A stretch of DNA of 34,148 bases from positions 1-34,148 of the forward strand of contig JAGNYO010000025.1 in assembly GCA_017984895.1 (NCBI GenBank), read 5' to 3'. Origin of the DNA: Sphingobium sp. GTDB taxonomy: Bacteria; Pseudomonadota; Alphaproteobacteria; Sphingomonadales; Sphingomonadaceae. The position numbers were made by a program, and so were the translations under genes. Each line of letters opens with the position of its first letter. Position 1 is the stretch's first letter. Shown one piece after another: positions 13,480-22,457 of the stretch. Below the pieces are notes generated by a model. It was given only the letters and a program-made list of their open reading frames with translations, was not told the DNA's origin and did no database searches.

Positions 13480-15147
13480 ATGACTGGCGGCAAGCAGCTA
13501 ACGGCGGAGGTGGTGATTGTGGGGGCCGGTCCGGCAGGTTTGCTACTGGCCAATTATATGGGCCTTTATGGCGTTTCCACTATTCTGATCGAGAAAAACC
13601 CTTCCACGGTTTCGGAGCCGCGCGCGGTTTCGATCGATGATGAATCGCTGCGCGCGGTTGGTGAGGCAGGCCTGTATGAAACGGTTTCCGGCAACCTTAT
13701 GCCGGGATATGGTTCACGCTATCAATCCAGAAGCGGCAGTGCCTTCGCCAGGGTGATGCCGACCACGCGGGAATATGGCTTCCCCCGGCGTAATGCTTTT
13801 CATCAGGACGTGTATGAAGCCCAGCTGCGAGAAAAAGCTCAGTCCTACAAGTGTGTGAAGCTGCTGTTCGAGCATCATATGGACAGCTTCGTCCAGGACG
13901 AGGATGGTGTCACTATCAGCGTCACGGCGCCCACCGGCAAAAGCATGGAAGTGCGCGCCCAGTATCTTTCGGCCTGTGATGGCGCGTCCAGCCCGGTTCG
14001 CACCACGCTCGATATACCGCTAATTGGCAGCACCTATGCCCAGCAGTGGCTAATTATCGACATTCTCGATTCCAAGGACCCTTATCGGCATACCCGAGTG
14101 TTTTGCGATCCGACCCGCCCCGGCATCTCGCTTCCCGGCCCGCGCCGGTCCAGACGGTTCGAGTTCATGCTCGTCCCCGGAGAGGATCCGGTAGCGGTAC
14201 TTGATGATGCCAATATCCGGGCGCTGCTGCGGGCGCATGGCCCGGATGAGCACGCCGAAGTACGGCGCAAATGCGTCTATACCTTCCATGCGCGGATTGC
14301 CGAACGCTGGAAGGTGGGCCGCATATTGCTGCACGGAGACGCCGCGCATCTGACCCCGCCTTTTGCAGGCCAAGGCATGAACAGCGGTGTGCGCGACATC
14401 GCCAATTCCGCATGGAAACTTGCGGCCGTGATCAAGGGCCGGCTCGGTGCGGAGATACTGGAAACCTATGAGGAAGAGCGTAAGGGCCATGCCTGGCAGC
14501 TCATCCAAATGGCGATGCTCATGGGCAAGGTAATGATGCCGGCGTCACCTCTGCGCGCGGCGCTGACCCAGGCGGCCTTCCGGCTCATCCGGTTCATTCC
14601 GCCACTGTCAGACTATATCACCCAGATGAAATACAAACCCAAGCCGCGCTTCGAGACGGGCTTTTTCATCCGGCGCGGCAACGAGGCGGGTGATGTCGTG
14701 GGCCGGATGTTCCCCAATGCGGTTGTGGCTGATCCGGATCATCATGAAATGCGTCTCGACAAGGTACTGGGCGATGGCTTTGTCCTGTTGGTATGCAGCG
14801 ACCGGCCGGGCACATATTACAATGCGCTGCCTCATGATCTGCTCGGCGCGAACGAACTGAAGGTTCTGTGCGTCACGCGGGAAGAAACCAATTTCCCCAA
14901 CGATGAAAGACACGCCTTCGTCAGAGATGCCGCGGATGAGGCGTATGGCCATTTGCGCCAGGCAGGGCTTGAGGAATGTGCTGTGCTGCTCCGACCGGAC
15001 CGCTATGTCATGGCCGTGATCGAAGCCGGGATGGTGGCGCGCGATTATGATCGCGTCCGTGCCATGATTAACGCGACATGGGGCAAGGGTCAGCGGCCCA
15101 TTACGAACAGCGCAAAGGACAAGATGAAGGAATCTGTGCCGGCGTAA
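13480..15147 (+). CDS. FAD-dependent aromatic hydroxylase (MhpA-like, class A flavoprotein)
   Basis: A 555-residue NAD(P)H-dependent flavoprotein hydroxylase. The dinucleotide motif GAGPAG is at 15-20, ending in an acid around IEKNP. The DG motif is ACDGASSPVR, and the FAD ribityl motif is HGDAAHLTPPFAGQGMN. The C-terminal thioredoxin-like domain typical of MhpA/PheA-type enzymes fills the last 160 residues or so. These enzymes ortho-hydroxylate phenols to catechols that feed extradiol dioxygenases, and a type I extradiol gene follows. AAGGAGG precedes the ATG. It is probably the main hydroxylase of the operon. Substrate unknown. Confidence 0.85.
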   Translation: MTGGKQLTAEVVIVGAGPAGLLLANYMGLYGVSTILIEKNPSTVSEPRAVSIDDESLRAVGEAGLYETVSGNLMPGYGSRYQSRSGSAFARVMPTTREYGFPRRNAFHQDVYEAQLREKAQSYKCVKLLFEHHMDSFVQDEDGVTISVTAPTGKSMEVRAQYLSACDGASSPVRTTLDIPLIGSTYAQQWLIIDILDSKDPYRHTRVFCDPTRPGISLPGPRRSRRFEFMLVPGEDPVAVLDDANIRALLRAHGPDEHAEVRRKCVYTFHARIAERWKVGRILLHGDAAHLTPPFAGQGMNSGVRDIANSAWKLAAVIKGRLGAEILETYEEERKGHAWQLIQMAMLMGKVMMPASPLRAALTQAAFRLIRFIPPLSDYITQMKYKPKPRFETGFFIRRGNEAGDVVGRMFPNAVVADPDHHEMRLDKVLGDGFVLLVCSDRPGTYYNALPHDLLGANELKVLCVTREETNFPNDERHAFVRDAADEAYGHLRQAGLEECAVLLRPDRYVMAVIEAGMVARDYDRVRAMINATWGKGQRPITNSAKDKMKESVPA

Positions 15148-15201
15148 GGCGATGGCAGGCCGGTAAGCCCTACCCAAATAGAATATGCAGGAGCTACGAT
15201 C

Positions 15202-16041
15202 ATGAACACAGGCAAGCCCGATTTTCGGCTCGATCATCTTAATATCTCCAGCGAAAATCCAGAAGCGACCGCAAAATTTTACGGGCGCGCCCTTCAGATG
15301 GAGGTTTCGCCCCGGGATGGCGGGGAATGGCTGTGCTGCGGCCCTCAGCGCCGTGTGATGTTTTCTGCCGGGCCACGCAACCAGCTGCATTATGCATCCT
15401 TCGTCGTTGCGGACGAGGCGGCGCTGACACGATTGCGCGAAGGAATTCAGGCGGCGGGTGGACGCTGCGCCCCGTCCGTTTCCGCCCTGTTCCGCCATCC
15501 CGGCGCCTTCAGCGTGAATGATCCTGATGGCAATGTGGTGAATTTTTCTGTCGCCGCCGATGCGGATCAAACTGCGCGCGAGGGGCTGAGTGGGCGTCTA
15601 CAGCATGTGGTGTTCAAGACACGGGATATCCACCGTCTGATGAACCATTATGCGCAGATCATCGGGTTCGTGGTATCAGACCGGGTGGAAACGGAAGAAG
15701 GCGAGCTGAAGGCCTGCTTCCTCCGCGGCGACAATGAGCATCATTCGATGGCGATTTTCGCCGGATCAAGCGATTGCCTTGATCACCATAGCTATGAAGC
15801 GGGGGAATGGGCCTTGCTGCGCGACTGGGGGGACCATCTGTCGAGCGAATATATCACTATCAGCTGGGGGCCGGGTCGCCATGGAGCAGGCAACAATCTG
15901 TTCTTCATGTTTGATGATCCTGAAAAGAACTGGCTGGAAATTTCGGCAGAACTGGAAATTATAGACGACCGTCCGCTGAAGGTATGGGAACATAGCGAGC
16001 GTTCGCTTAATCTGTGGGGCAAGGGCCATATCCGGACCTGA
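15202..16041 (+). CDS. Type I (vicinal oxygen chelate) extradiol dioxygenase
   Basis: A 279-residue two-module VOC protein. The N-terminal module starts LDHLNISSENP. The C-terminal module carries the Fe ligands H135 (LQHVVFKT), a His of LDHHSYEAG and E246 (WLEISAELE). A catalytic-type His lies in NEHHSMAIF, and the signature GPGRHGAGNNLFFMFDDPE is typical of catechol 2,3-dioxygenases of the BphC/2,3-dihydroxyphenylpropionate kind. All active-site positions appear present. It should cleave the catechol made by the upstream FAD hydroxylase, with the FAA hydrolase downstream acting on the product. It is the second, structurally unrelated ring-cleavage enzyme in this window. Confidence 0.8.
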   Translation: MNTGKPDFRLDHLNISSENPEATAKFYGRALQMEVSPRDGGEWLCCGPQRRVMFSAGPRNQLHYASFVVADEAALTRLREGIQAAGGRCAPSVSALFRHPGAFSVNDPDGNVVNFSVAADADQTAREGLSGRLQHVVFKTRDIHRLMNHYAQIIGFVVSDRVETEEGELKACFLRGDNEHHSMAIFAGSSDCLDHHSYEAGEWALLRDWGDHLSSEYITISWGPGRHGAGNNLFFMFDDPEKNWLEISAELEIIDDRPLKVWEHSERSLNLWGKGHIRT

Positions 16042-16078
16042 TATTACACAGGCATAGGCATAATCCTGGGAGGTATAT

Positions 16079-16789
16079 TTGACGAACGAAACCACCGAGT
16101 ATCTGTTTGCTCCGCCGGCAGTCAGCTCCGTCCCGGTAACGGGAACACAAGCCCGCTATCCGGTTCATCGCATATTTTGCGTAGGCCGCAATTATCTGGA
16201 CCACGCGAAGGAAATGGGCGTGGAGCTGGATCGCGAGGCGCCCTTCTATTTCACGAAGCCTGCTTCCGCGATCGTGCAGTCGGGCAGCACAGTGCCCTAT
16301 CCTCCTGGCACAGCCAATTATCATCACGAGATGGAATTGGTCATTGCCATGGGCGGCCCCGCGTTTCGTGTGGCCAAGGAAGATGTCTGGAAATCCATTT
16401 ATGCGCTGGGCTGCGGGCTGGATATGACCCGGCGCGACCTTCAGCTCGTTTTTCGTGGCAAGGGCCAGCCCTGGGATCTCGGCAAGTCGTTCGAGCAATC
16501 GGCCGTCATGGGAGCCTTAACGCCGGTTTCCGGACCAGCGGATTTCGATACGCGCCGGCTGACGCTGGATGTCAATGGCGAACGGCGGCAGGATGCGTTG
16601 CTCGGCCTGCTGATCTGGAAGGTCGAGGAAATCGTGAGCCACCTGTCCGGTTTCTATCACCTTAATGCTGGCGACCTGATTTACACCGGCACGCCTGCCG
16701 GGGTCGGGGCGGTCGTGGCTGGGGATCAGCTTGTCGGCCAGATCGACGGTCTGGAGCCGGTCAAGCTGACCATTGGCCCCGCCGAATGA
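16079..16789 (+). CDS. Fumarylacetoacetate hydrolase-family protein (fumarylpyruvate hydrolase-like)
   Basis: A 236-residue FAH-fold enzyme with the core FCVGRNYLDHAKEMG, metal site HHEMEL (E84, E86) and D115 in GCGLDMTRRDLQ, and the late GDLIYTGTPAGVG loop. It resembles fumarylpyruvate/acylpyruvate hydrolases (NagK), which cleave C-C bonds of 2,4-dioxo acids with Mg or Mn. TTG 16079 is the start, with GGGAGG 5 nt before it. Placed right after the extradiol dioxygenase, it probably hydrolyses the ring-cleavage product or a tautomer; oxaloacetate decarboxylase or hydratase activity within the family is an alternative. Confidence 0.8.
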   Translation: MTNETTEYLFAPPAVSSVPVTGTQARYPVHRIFCVGRNYLDHAKEMGVELDREAPFYFTKPASAIVQSGSTVPYPPGTANYHHEMELVIAMGGPAFRVAKEDVWKSIYALGCGLDMTRRDLQLVFRGKGQPWDLGKSFEQSAVMGALTPVSGPADFDTRRLTLDVNGERRQDALLGLLIWKVEEIVSHLSGFYHLNAGDLIYTGTPAGVGAVVAGDQLVGQIDGLEPVKLTIGPAE

Positions 16790-16867
16790 GATAATAGCAG
16801 AGCAGGACATGATGCATGCGGGCGGGTGCGACCAGCCCTGCCCGCGCGGCACACGGGGAGAGAAGCA

Positions 16868-17968
16868 ATGAAATCAAGAGCAGCGGTAAAAGTCGACATC
16901 GAACGCATTGAAATGCGTGAATTCGATGTGCCCGAGATCGGGCCTGATAGCGGCCTACTGCGCATCGAATCCTCTGGCGTGGGCGGCAGCGAGCCGGAAA
17001 TGTATCGCAAGCCGAACAGCGCTCCTTGCATCATGGGTCACGAGAATGTCGGCACCATCACCGATCTGGGCGAGGCTGCGGCGAAGCGGTGGGGCCTTAA
17101 GGCGGGGGATCGCGTCGCGCTGGAGGAATATCTGCCGTGCTGGCATTGCCACTGGTGCCGCCAGGGAGATTTTCGCCTCTGCATGGAGGCGGATTTCTTC
17201 AATGTGAAGGATCAGTTCAACACCTTGCGCTACGGCACCTGCAATGCGGACATCCCGCCGCATTTATGGGGGGGGTTTTCGCAATATCTTTATTTGGCGC
17301 CCAATGCGGTCATCCACCGGATACCGGCGGATATGAACCCCCGTCACGCGACGCTAGCCATTCCCATGGGTAACGGCGTGCAATGGGCCGTGCTGGATGG
17401 AGGCGCGGGCCTTGGCAAATCAGTCGTGATATACGGGCCGGGGCAGCAGGGCCTAGGGTGTGCGCTGGCCGCCAAGTCTGCGGGGGCGAGGTTGGTTATC
17501 ATTGCCGGGCAGACCAGGGATCAGGCCCGGCTGGATCTGGCGTTGCAACTGGGGGCGGATATCGCGGTCAATGTCGACGAACAGAGCCTCAAGGATGTGG
17601 TGATGAAACACACTAACGGCCTCGGCATAGATGTGGTGGTCGATACCACTGGCGACCCGACCGGCGCGATCGCTGCGGAAGCGGTCGACATCGCTGCCAA
17701 GGGCGCCTGTCTCAACCTCAATGGTATCAAGGGTGTGGGGGTGTCGATTGGCGACATAAAGAAGCGCTATCTCACCGTGCGGGCGCCTCGCGGCCACAGC
17801 TATAGGTCAGTGGAAATCGCGCTGCAGATTATCGGGTCGGGCAAATGGCCGATAGACCAGCTATGTTCGCACGATTTTGGGCTGGATGAGGTTCATGAGG
17901 CGGTGCTGGCCACGGCTGGCAGGGGCGTTGCCGGCGCTATCCATGTAACGGTTGATCCTTGGCGCTGA
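16868..17968 (+). CDS. MDR-family dehydrogenase with structural zinc site, catalytic Cys replaced (paralogue 1)
   Basis: A 366-residue medium-chain dehydrogenase. The structural zinc lobe C91-C94-C97-C105 (PCWHCHWCRQGDFRLC) is intact, and GPGQQGLG forms the NAD(P) site. The first catalytic zinc ligand, normally Cys in GVCGSD, is Gly39 here (GVGGSEPE), although H58-E59 of GHE are kept. ATG 16868 follows GGGGAGAG; an earlier in-frame start at 16826 is less likely. It is a close relative of the protein at 27132-28241, sharing GVGG-x-EPE-x-YR, VVDTTGDP and the VDPW ending. It overlaps the HupE-like gene by TGATG. Oxidation of an alcohol or a diol intermediate is possible but unproven. Confidence 0.75.
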   Translation: MKSRAAVKVDIERIEMREFDVPEIGPDSGLLRIESSGVGGSEPEMYRKPNSAPCIMGHENVGTITDLGEAAAKRWGLKAGDRVALEEYLPCWHCHWCRQGDFRLCMEADFFNVKDQFNTLRYGTCNADIPPHLWGGFSQYLYLAPNAVIHRIPADMNPRHATLAIPMGNGVQWAVLDGGAGLGKSVVIYGPGQQGLGCALAAKSAGARLVIIAGQTRDQARLDLALQLGADIAVNVDEQSLKDVVMKHTNGLGIDVVVDTTGDPTGAIAAEAVDIAAKGACLNLNGIKGVGVSIGDIKKRYLTVRAPRGHSYRSVEIALQIIGSGKWPIDQLCSHDFGLDEVHEAVLATAGRGVAGAIHVTVDPWR

Positions 17969-18726
17969 TGGCCAGGGGGATGCTGTCAACTATCCGCTCG
18001 CGATGCTTTCGAAGAGCGCGCGCAGCAGCCTCGGCGCCTCTTTTTACCCTGCTCGCCCTTGTCGGCTTCGCTGCCATATACACCAGCGCGGCGATGGCGC
18101 ATGGGGTAGGTAAGGCCGACGCTCAGTTCGTTGCTGAAACGCGTGGTGCGGCCATATTCCCCTTTGCCTATCTCGGGGCCAAGCACATGGTCACCGGTTA
18201 TGACCACCTGCTTTATCTGGTGGCGGTGATTTTCCATGTCCGACGCGTCCGGGATGCGGTGATATTTGCCACCCTGTTCTCGCTGGGTCACAGCTTGACG
18301 CTGCTGGCGGGGGTGTTGCTGCATACCGATGTGAGCAGCGCGCTGGTCGACGCCGTGATTGGGCTTTCCATCGTCTACAAGGCGTTCGAGAATCTCGGCG
18401 GCTTTCGCAGCCTTTTCGGCATATCGCCCAATCCCCGGATCGGTGTATTCGGCTTCGGTCTGATTCACGGGCTGGGGCTGGCGACCAAGCTCCTCTCGCT
18501 CCGTCCCTCGCCGGATGGATTGACGGCTAATCTTGTGAGTTTCAATATCGGAGTTGAGATCGGCCAGTTTCTAGCACTTGGTGCGGCTCTCTTCCTGCTT
18601 TTTCATATTCGCCTCCGCCAGGGAAATCGCGGAAGTCAGCTGGTCAATGGGGTATTGATGGTCTGCGGGTTCGTGCTGGCAGGCTATCATCTGGGCGGGA
18701 TCGCTCTCGGGGGAGATGTGGGATGA
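17968..18726 (+). CDS. HupE/UreJ-type membrane permease
   Basis: A 252-residue inner-membrane protein with about six or seven hydrophobic segments. It has the HupE/UreJ-2 signature around residue 55-75 (YLGAKHMVTGYDHLLYLVAV), a second His in FSLGHSLTL and a third in GLIHGLGLATKL. A hydrophobic N-terminus ending SAAMAHG looks like a signal peptide followed by a His, as in HupE. The family is thought to carry nickel, cobalt or other divalent metals. ATG 17968 is chosen because it overlaps the MDR stop as TGATG; the TTG at 17959 is an alternative. It could supply metal to the metalloenzymes encoded upstream, but a metal has not been assigned. Confidence 0.75.
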   Translation: MARGMLSTIRSRCFRRARAAASAPLFTLLALVGFAAIYTSAAMAHGVGKADAQFVAETRGAAIFPFAYLGAKHMVTGYDHLLYLVAVIFHVRRVRDAVIFATLFSLGHSLTLLAGVLLHTDVSSALVDAVIGLSIVYKAFENLGGFRSLFGISPNPRIGVFGFGLIHGLGLATKLLSLRPSPDGLTANLVSFNIGVEIGQFLALGAALFLLFHIRLRQGNRGSQLVNGVLMVCGFVLAGYHLGGIALGGDVG

Positions 18727-19385
18727 GCAATATGAGCCAGGAGAATGCATCAGCCCAAGGGGCGCCGCCACTGACAGCGCAAAAGATTCTCGCATTACTA
18801 ACGGGGGCAGGGGCGATCGCGGTGGTCGCGCTGGTTGGCGCGGTTTTCCCGGCTGAATATGGGTGGGATCCGCTCGGGGTAGGTAAAGCTACAGGACTGA
18901 TCGGACTGCATCGCCCTGAAACGGTCGCGCCCACTTCGGATCCTGCCGTGAAGCAGGCTTCCGGTGTGCAGCAAGCACCGTGGCGGACCCTCTCGCTCAC
19001 CATTGCACTGGCCGCTGGCGGCGATCTGGCGCGCAAGGATGAGGTTGAATACAAGCTGGCGATGCAGCCGGGACAGACGATGGTCTATTCCTGGCATGTT
19101 CTTACCCCTGTCTCGTCAGAAGAATTTTACAGCGATTTCCATGGTCATACCGTGACGCCGGGGCAGGAAACCACCTCGGCGATATCCTATCGCGAAGCTA
19201 TGGGCAGCGCTGCCAACGGTAGCCTGACGGCGGGCTTTGACGGCGTCCATGGCTGGTATTTTCAAAACCAGTCGAGCCATCCGGTCAAGATGAAGTTGAC
19301 GGTTGCTGGCTTCTTCGACGTTGTTCCGGCGGGCAGGCCGGGAAATGAGGCAGGGCTGACGGCAATAGTGGTGCCCCAGCCCTAA
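18723..19385 (+). CDS. Membrane-anchored periplasmic protein linked to HupE
   Basis: A 220-residue protein with one N-terminal membrane helix (about 20-43, ILALLTGAGAIAVVALVGAV), a short Pro-rich linker and a globular periplasmic part. That part contains WRTLSLTIALAAGGDLARK, YSWHVLTP, FHGHT, FDGVHGWYFQNQ and a beta-rich C-terminus. The His-rich FHGHT and GVHGWYF segments could bind metal. The ATG overlaps the HupE stop as ATGA, so the two are obligate neighbours here. I recall similar single-helix proteins beside HupE genes in sphingomonads. A partner or metal chaperone of the permease is inferred. Confidence 0.6.
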   Translation: MSNMSQENASAQGAPPLTAQKILALLTGAGAIAVVALVGAVFPAEYGWDPLGVGKATGLIGLHRPETVAPTSDPAVKQASGVQQAPWRTLSLTIALAAGGDLARKDEVEYKLAMQPGQTMVYSWHVLTPVSSEEFYSDFHGHTVTPGQETTSAISYREAMGSAANGSLTAGFDGVHGWYFQNQSSHPVKMKLTVAGFFDVVPAGRPGNEAGLTAIVVPQP

Positions 19386-19388
19386 GTC

Positions 19389-19868
19389 TCAGAACTGGGA
19401 CTTGTCGTAGTGAGTCAGCCCCTTGAAAATGTCTGGAAGGCGGCGGAATTCGTCCAACCCGCCCATCTCCGCATCGACGCGCATCATCGGCAGATAATGC
19501 TTCAGATAGCCGCACATTACTAGCAGATTGAGATACATGCAGCCTGTGCCCATGTAGAAAATATAGTCCCATTTGCCCTGAAGCGTGGTCGCGTTGTAAT
19601 AGACGATTGCCGAGACGGGCAGCAGCGCCACCAGCGACAGTGGCACGAAACGGTTGAGGATCAGCAGGACGCCGCCGATCAATTCAATGAACTTGACCAA
19701 ATCGAAAAGGCCGGTTTCGATCAGCGTGACCATAAGGGCATTGGAATAGGGATTGGAACCGAGCGGTTGGGGAAAAATCGGCAGCCAGTGATTGAGGCCA
19801 TTGATAATCATCCATGCCCCGAGCAGGATTCGTGCTGCCACCAGCACGATATTGGTCAGGCTGTTCAT
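19389..19868 (-). CDS. DoxX-family membrane protein
   Basis: A 159-residue integral membrane protein with four hydrophobic segments. It begins LTNIVLVAARILLGAWMIIN, then GLNHWLPIF, and has VKFIELIGGVLLILNRFVPL, the DoxX-like core. ATG 19868 is chosen because GGGGAG lies 7 nt upstream; the in-frame start at 19901 lacks this. DoxX proteins are associated with redox and stress functions and sometimes with thiosulfate:quinone oxidoreductase, but most are uncharacterised. It is convergent with the HupE partner gene, with 3 bp between the stops, and divergent from the SnoaL-like gene. Confidence 0.65.
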   Translation of the reverse strand: MNSLTNIVLVAARILLGAWMIINGLNHWLPIFPQPLGSNPYSNALMVTLIETGLFDLVKFIELIGGVLLILNRFVPLSLVALLPVSAIVYYNATTLQGKWDYIFYMGTGCMYLNLLVMCGYLKHYLPMMRVDAEMGGLDEFRRLPDIFKGLTHYDKSQF

Positions 19869-19888
19869 CCGGCATCTCCCCATTGCAA

Positions 19889-19913
19889 ATTGTCGAACCA
19901 ATTGTTAGACAAT
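19889..19913. promoter_or_regulatory. Inverted repeat in the DoxX/SnoaL divergent region
   Basis: ATTGTC (19889-19894) and GACAAT (19908-19913) are perfect arms with a 13-bp spacer, and a CAATTG palindrome (19899-19904) lies near the middle. This 113-bp divergent gap is the obvious site for shared control of the two small genes. The regulator is unknown. Confidence 0.4.
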
Positions 19914-19981
19914 GTGATACAACTTCTGAACCGGCGCGGTCAATAGCCGCTATCGGATTCGGTGAAATCGGGAGGATCAGA

Positions 19982-20374
19982 ATGAAACCGTTTATCGCCA
20001 TCGTCATTGGCATCCTGTTCACAACTGGCCTTGCCATGCAAAAGGTTTCGACTTCGGACTGGAGTGGCGGAGCAGGCAAGACCCCGCGAGAAATCATGAC
20101 AGATTATATGGCGATGACCTATGACAAGGGGCTAGGCGCGCAAGCTGCCGATAAATATCATGCCAAGGGTTTTGTCGAACATGCCGCCTCCATGCCCGAA
20201 GCGGGCAATGGCGCACCGCTGCGTCATGAAGTCGGTATGACAATTTCCGAAGGGATGAATATCGCCATCCGTCACAAGGTCGCGGCCGGCCGTGGCGCGC
20301 CAGGCGGCGATTTCCTCGATATCTATCGGATCGAGAAGGGGCGCATCACCGACCACTGGCGGGCGGCTTTCTGA
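19982..20374 (+). CDS. Exported SnoaL-like (NTF2-fold) protein
   Basis: A 130-residue protein with an N-terminal hydrophobic segment (MKPFIAIVIGILFTTGLA) that is a signal peptide or anchor. The NTF2-fold domain contains YHAKGFVEHAA, VAAGRGAPGGDFLDIYRIEKG and ITDHWRAAF, matching the SnoaL-like group once described as aldol-condensation enzymes (COG4922). GGGAGG precedes ATG 19982. It is a single gene between DoxX and the TonB receptor. An enzymatic role on a small aromatic or lactone in the periplasm is possible; no catalytic residues can be assigned with confidence. Confidence 0.68.
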   Translation: MKPFIAIVIGILFTTGLAMQKVSTSDWSGGAGKTPREIMTDYMAMTYDKGLGAQAADKYHAKGFVEHAASMPEAGNGAPLRHEVGMTISEGMNIAIRHKVAAGRGAPGGDFLDIYRIEKGRITDHWRAAF

Positions 20375-20402
20375 TCCTGCCTCATCAGTTCCAACCGCCT
20401 GC

Positions 20403-22457
20403 CTATGCGCCGAACCGGAACTTAAGCCCTACACGCACCGTGCGCGGTTCCACGGGGCGACTCAGCCTGCCTTCGGTGGGCGCCGCATCGTAGCCGGGAA
20501 TATAGGATTGATAGTAATAGGAGATGTCCTTGTCGTCGCTGTTCGCGATGTTGAGCACCTCGCCGTAAATCTCGAAACGCCTGAGCTTCACCGCCATGCG
20601 CATATTGAGCACCAGGCTGCCCTTGTCGCGAATGCTGTTGTCCTCGATCAGCGGATAAGGCCCCAGATGCCGGAGGCGCAAGCTGCCCTCCCAGCGGTCC
20701 TGGATGACAGAAATGCCGGCCGATGCGGCATTTTCAAAGGCGTTCGGAATATAGTCTCCGTTGAGATAGCGCGCGTGGCTGGCGGTATAATTCGTGTCTA
20801 TCCCCAGCCACTTGGTCGGTCGCCAGAACAGCACTATTTCATAGCCATGGCGGGTGCTGGCCCCGGTTGGTTCGACCGCGTTGGAGTCTCCAACGAATTT
20901 CAGTTCGCTGCCGACATCGAGCCACCAGTAGGTTCCTGTCAGCGATAGTTTGCTATGCTGATAGCGCAGGCCTAGTTCCTTGCCTTTACCGCGAACCAGC
21001 ACCGGCACTGGCGTAGTAGTCACCGCGCCGCGCACATCATTGGAGTGAAAGCCATGACCCCAGTTCGCATAGGCCTCGATAGTGTCGGACAATTTATAGG
21101 CTAGCGCTGCTTTGGGCGTGAAAATCGAGGCATCGTTCGATCCTGTGCCGATCGCGGTGGCAGCGGCGTCATTGGCCGTCACCTGAAAATGATAATAGTC
21201 GGCACGACCGCCTAAGGTCAGGCGCAAGCGCGCAAAGGGCTGAAGCGTGGCCTGCGCATAAAGAGAACCAGAAAGCTCCTTCACCTTGTAGTCGCCCAGC
21301 GAAGCCACAAACTGCCGTGCCGATGTGTTGGCGACGCCGACTGACCCGATGGACTCATAGCGGTTTTCGGAGCCAGCCGTCAGATCCAGCCAGGGGCTGA
21401 GCTGCCACCGGCCCTCGCCTTTCAGCCCAACTATCCAGCGGCGGTCAAACTGTCGTATCTGGGCTGAGTTGCCATCCGCATTGGAGTAGATGGGATTGGA
21501 ATACATGGACCAATCATAAAATTGCGCGTTGGCGCTTAGCTTCCAGACGGGATCGCGATACTGCACATTGCTTACGAAGCGGGTTGTTTCTCCGCGCGCC
21601 GAGGGATCGGGAGAGCAGAAGATATCGGCGCACTGAATAGAGCCTGCGATCCGTTCAGGCACCTGCTCCGTGGGCCGCCATGTGCCCCGATAGCCATGCA
21701 GCGAGAGGGAAAGATCGCCCTTGCCGGCGGGCAGCGTATATTTGCCGAAGGCAGACAGGTGCCGCAGCCGCTCCGCCAGTTGCCATGGGCCGTCATAGCT
21801 CTTCGCCTGCGCTACGAGGGTGAGTATATGGTCATTATTCCGACGCACAGACCCGCCCATGGCGAGGCGGGTAGAGCCGAAAGAGCCGATCTCGCCTGAG
21901 ATCCATGGCGTGTCTATCTCGGTGATCGTCGTCATATAGGCTGCGCCCGCCAGCGCGAAATCACCGCCCGCCGCGTGGTAAGGGCCCTTGCGATAATCCT
22001 CGCGGCTGACGATTTCCGGGATCAGGCCGTTGAGGTCGAGATAGCCTTGGCCATGGCCATGGGTGCGCAGATTCATCTGGACATCGTCGATATAGGTAGT
22101 GAAGTCCGACCCATGATCGAGATTGAAACCACGAAGGAAATATTGGTTGGCCTTGCCGCTGCCCGAGTGCTGCGCCGCGATCATACCGGGCACTGCCTCC
22201 AGCAGCTCTGCGGTGCGCAATAGTGGGCGCACCAGCAGGTCCGAACCAGCCAGGCTGCCTTCGCTGGCGGAGTGCGCGATGCCAATCTTGGATTCGGCCC
22301 GGCCAAATACCACAATGTCGTTCTCAGCCAAAGGTTCGGCCTTATCCGGCGATGAAGGTGTTTGTTGCGCCCACAGGACGTTGGCGGACAGGCATGTGGC
22401 CGATGCAAGCAAGGCCGCAGTTTTCCGCCATAACTTTATGCCCCTAAAACCCGCCAT
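20403..22457 (-). CDS. TonB-dependent outer-membrane receptor
   Basis: A 684-residue receptor. A signal peptide ends near residue 30 (LSANVLWAQ). A TonB-box-like segment DIVVFGRA lies near 48-55. The plug shows LLEAVPGMIAAQHSGSGKANQ, FLRGFNLDHGSDF and THGHGQGYLDLNGLIPE, and the barrel ends in KFRFGA. The plug motif HGHGQGY followed by (S/L)DLN defines a subfamily I recall from sphingomonads and xanthomonads. Its substrates are not established: a metal chelate, or an aromatic compound by analogy with the TonB receptors of lignin-aromatic degraders. A membrane-tethered regulator diverges from it across 122 bp, the likely controller. The HGHG motif and nearby HupE operon make metal uptake a fair alternative. 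Confidence 0.88.
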   Translation of the reverse strand: MAGFRGIKLWRKTAALLASATCLSANVLWAQQTPSSPDKAEPLAENDIVVFGRAESKIGIAHSASEGSLAGSDLLVRPLLRTAELLEAVPGMIAAQHSGSGKANQYFLRGFNLDHGSDFTTYIDDVQMNLRTHGHGQGYLDLNGLIPEIVSREDYRKGPYHAAGGDFALAGAAYMTTITEIDTPWISGEIGSFGSTRLAMGGSVRRNNDHILTLVAQAKSYDGPWQLAERLRHLSAFGKYTLPAGKGDLSLSLHGYRGTWRPTEQVPERIAGSIQCADIFCSPDPSARGETTRFVSNVQYRDPVWKLSANAQFYDWSMYSNPIYSNADGNSAQIRQFDRRWIVGLKGEGRWQLSPWLDLTAGSENRYESIGSVGVANTSARQFVASLGDYKVKELSGSLYAQATLQPFARLRLTLGGRADYYHFQVTANDAAATAIGTGSNDASIFTPKAALAYKLSDTIEAYANWGHGFHSNDVRGAVTTTPVPVLVRGKGKELGLRYQHSKLSLTGTYWWLDVGSELKFVGDSNAVEPTGASTRHGYEIVLFWRPTKWLGIDTNYTASHARYLNGDYIPNAFENAASAGISVIQDRWEGSLRLRHLGPYPLIEDNSIRDKGSLVLNMRMAVKLRRFEIYGEVLNIANSDDKDISYYYQSYIPGYDAAPTEGRLSRPVEPRTVRVGLKFRFGA

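Noticed and set aside
14608-15570. Long minus-strand frame across the FAD hydroxylase and extradiol genes
   Set aside because: It spans two well-supported opposite-strand genes and their gap, with no family match.
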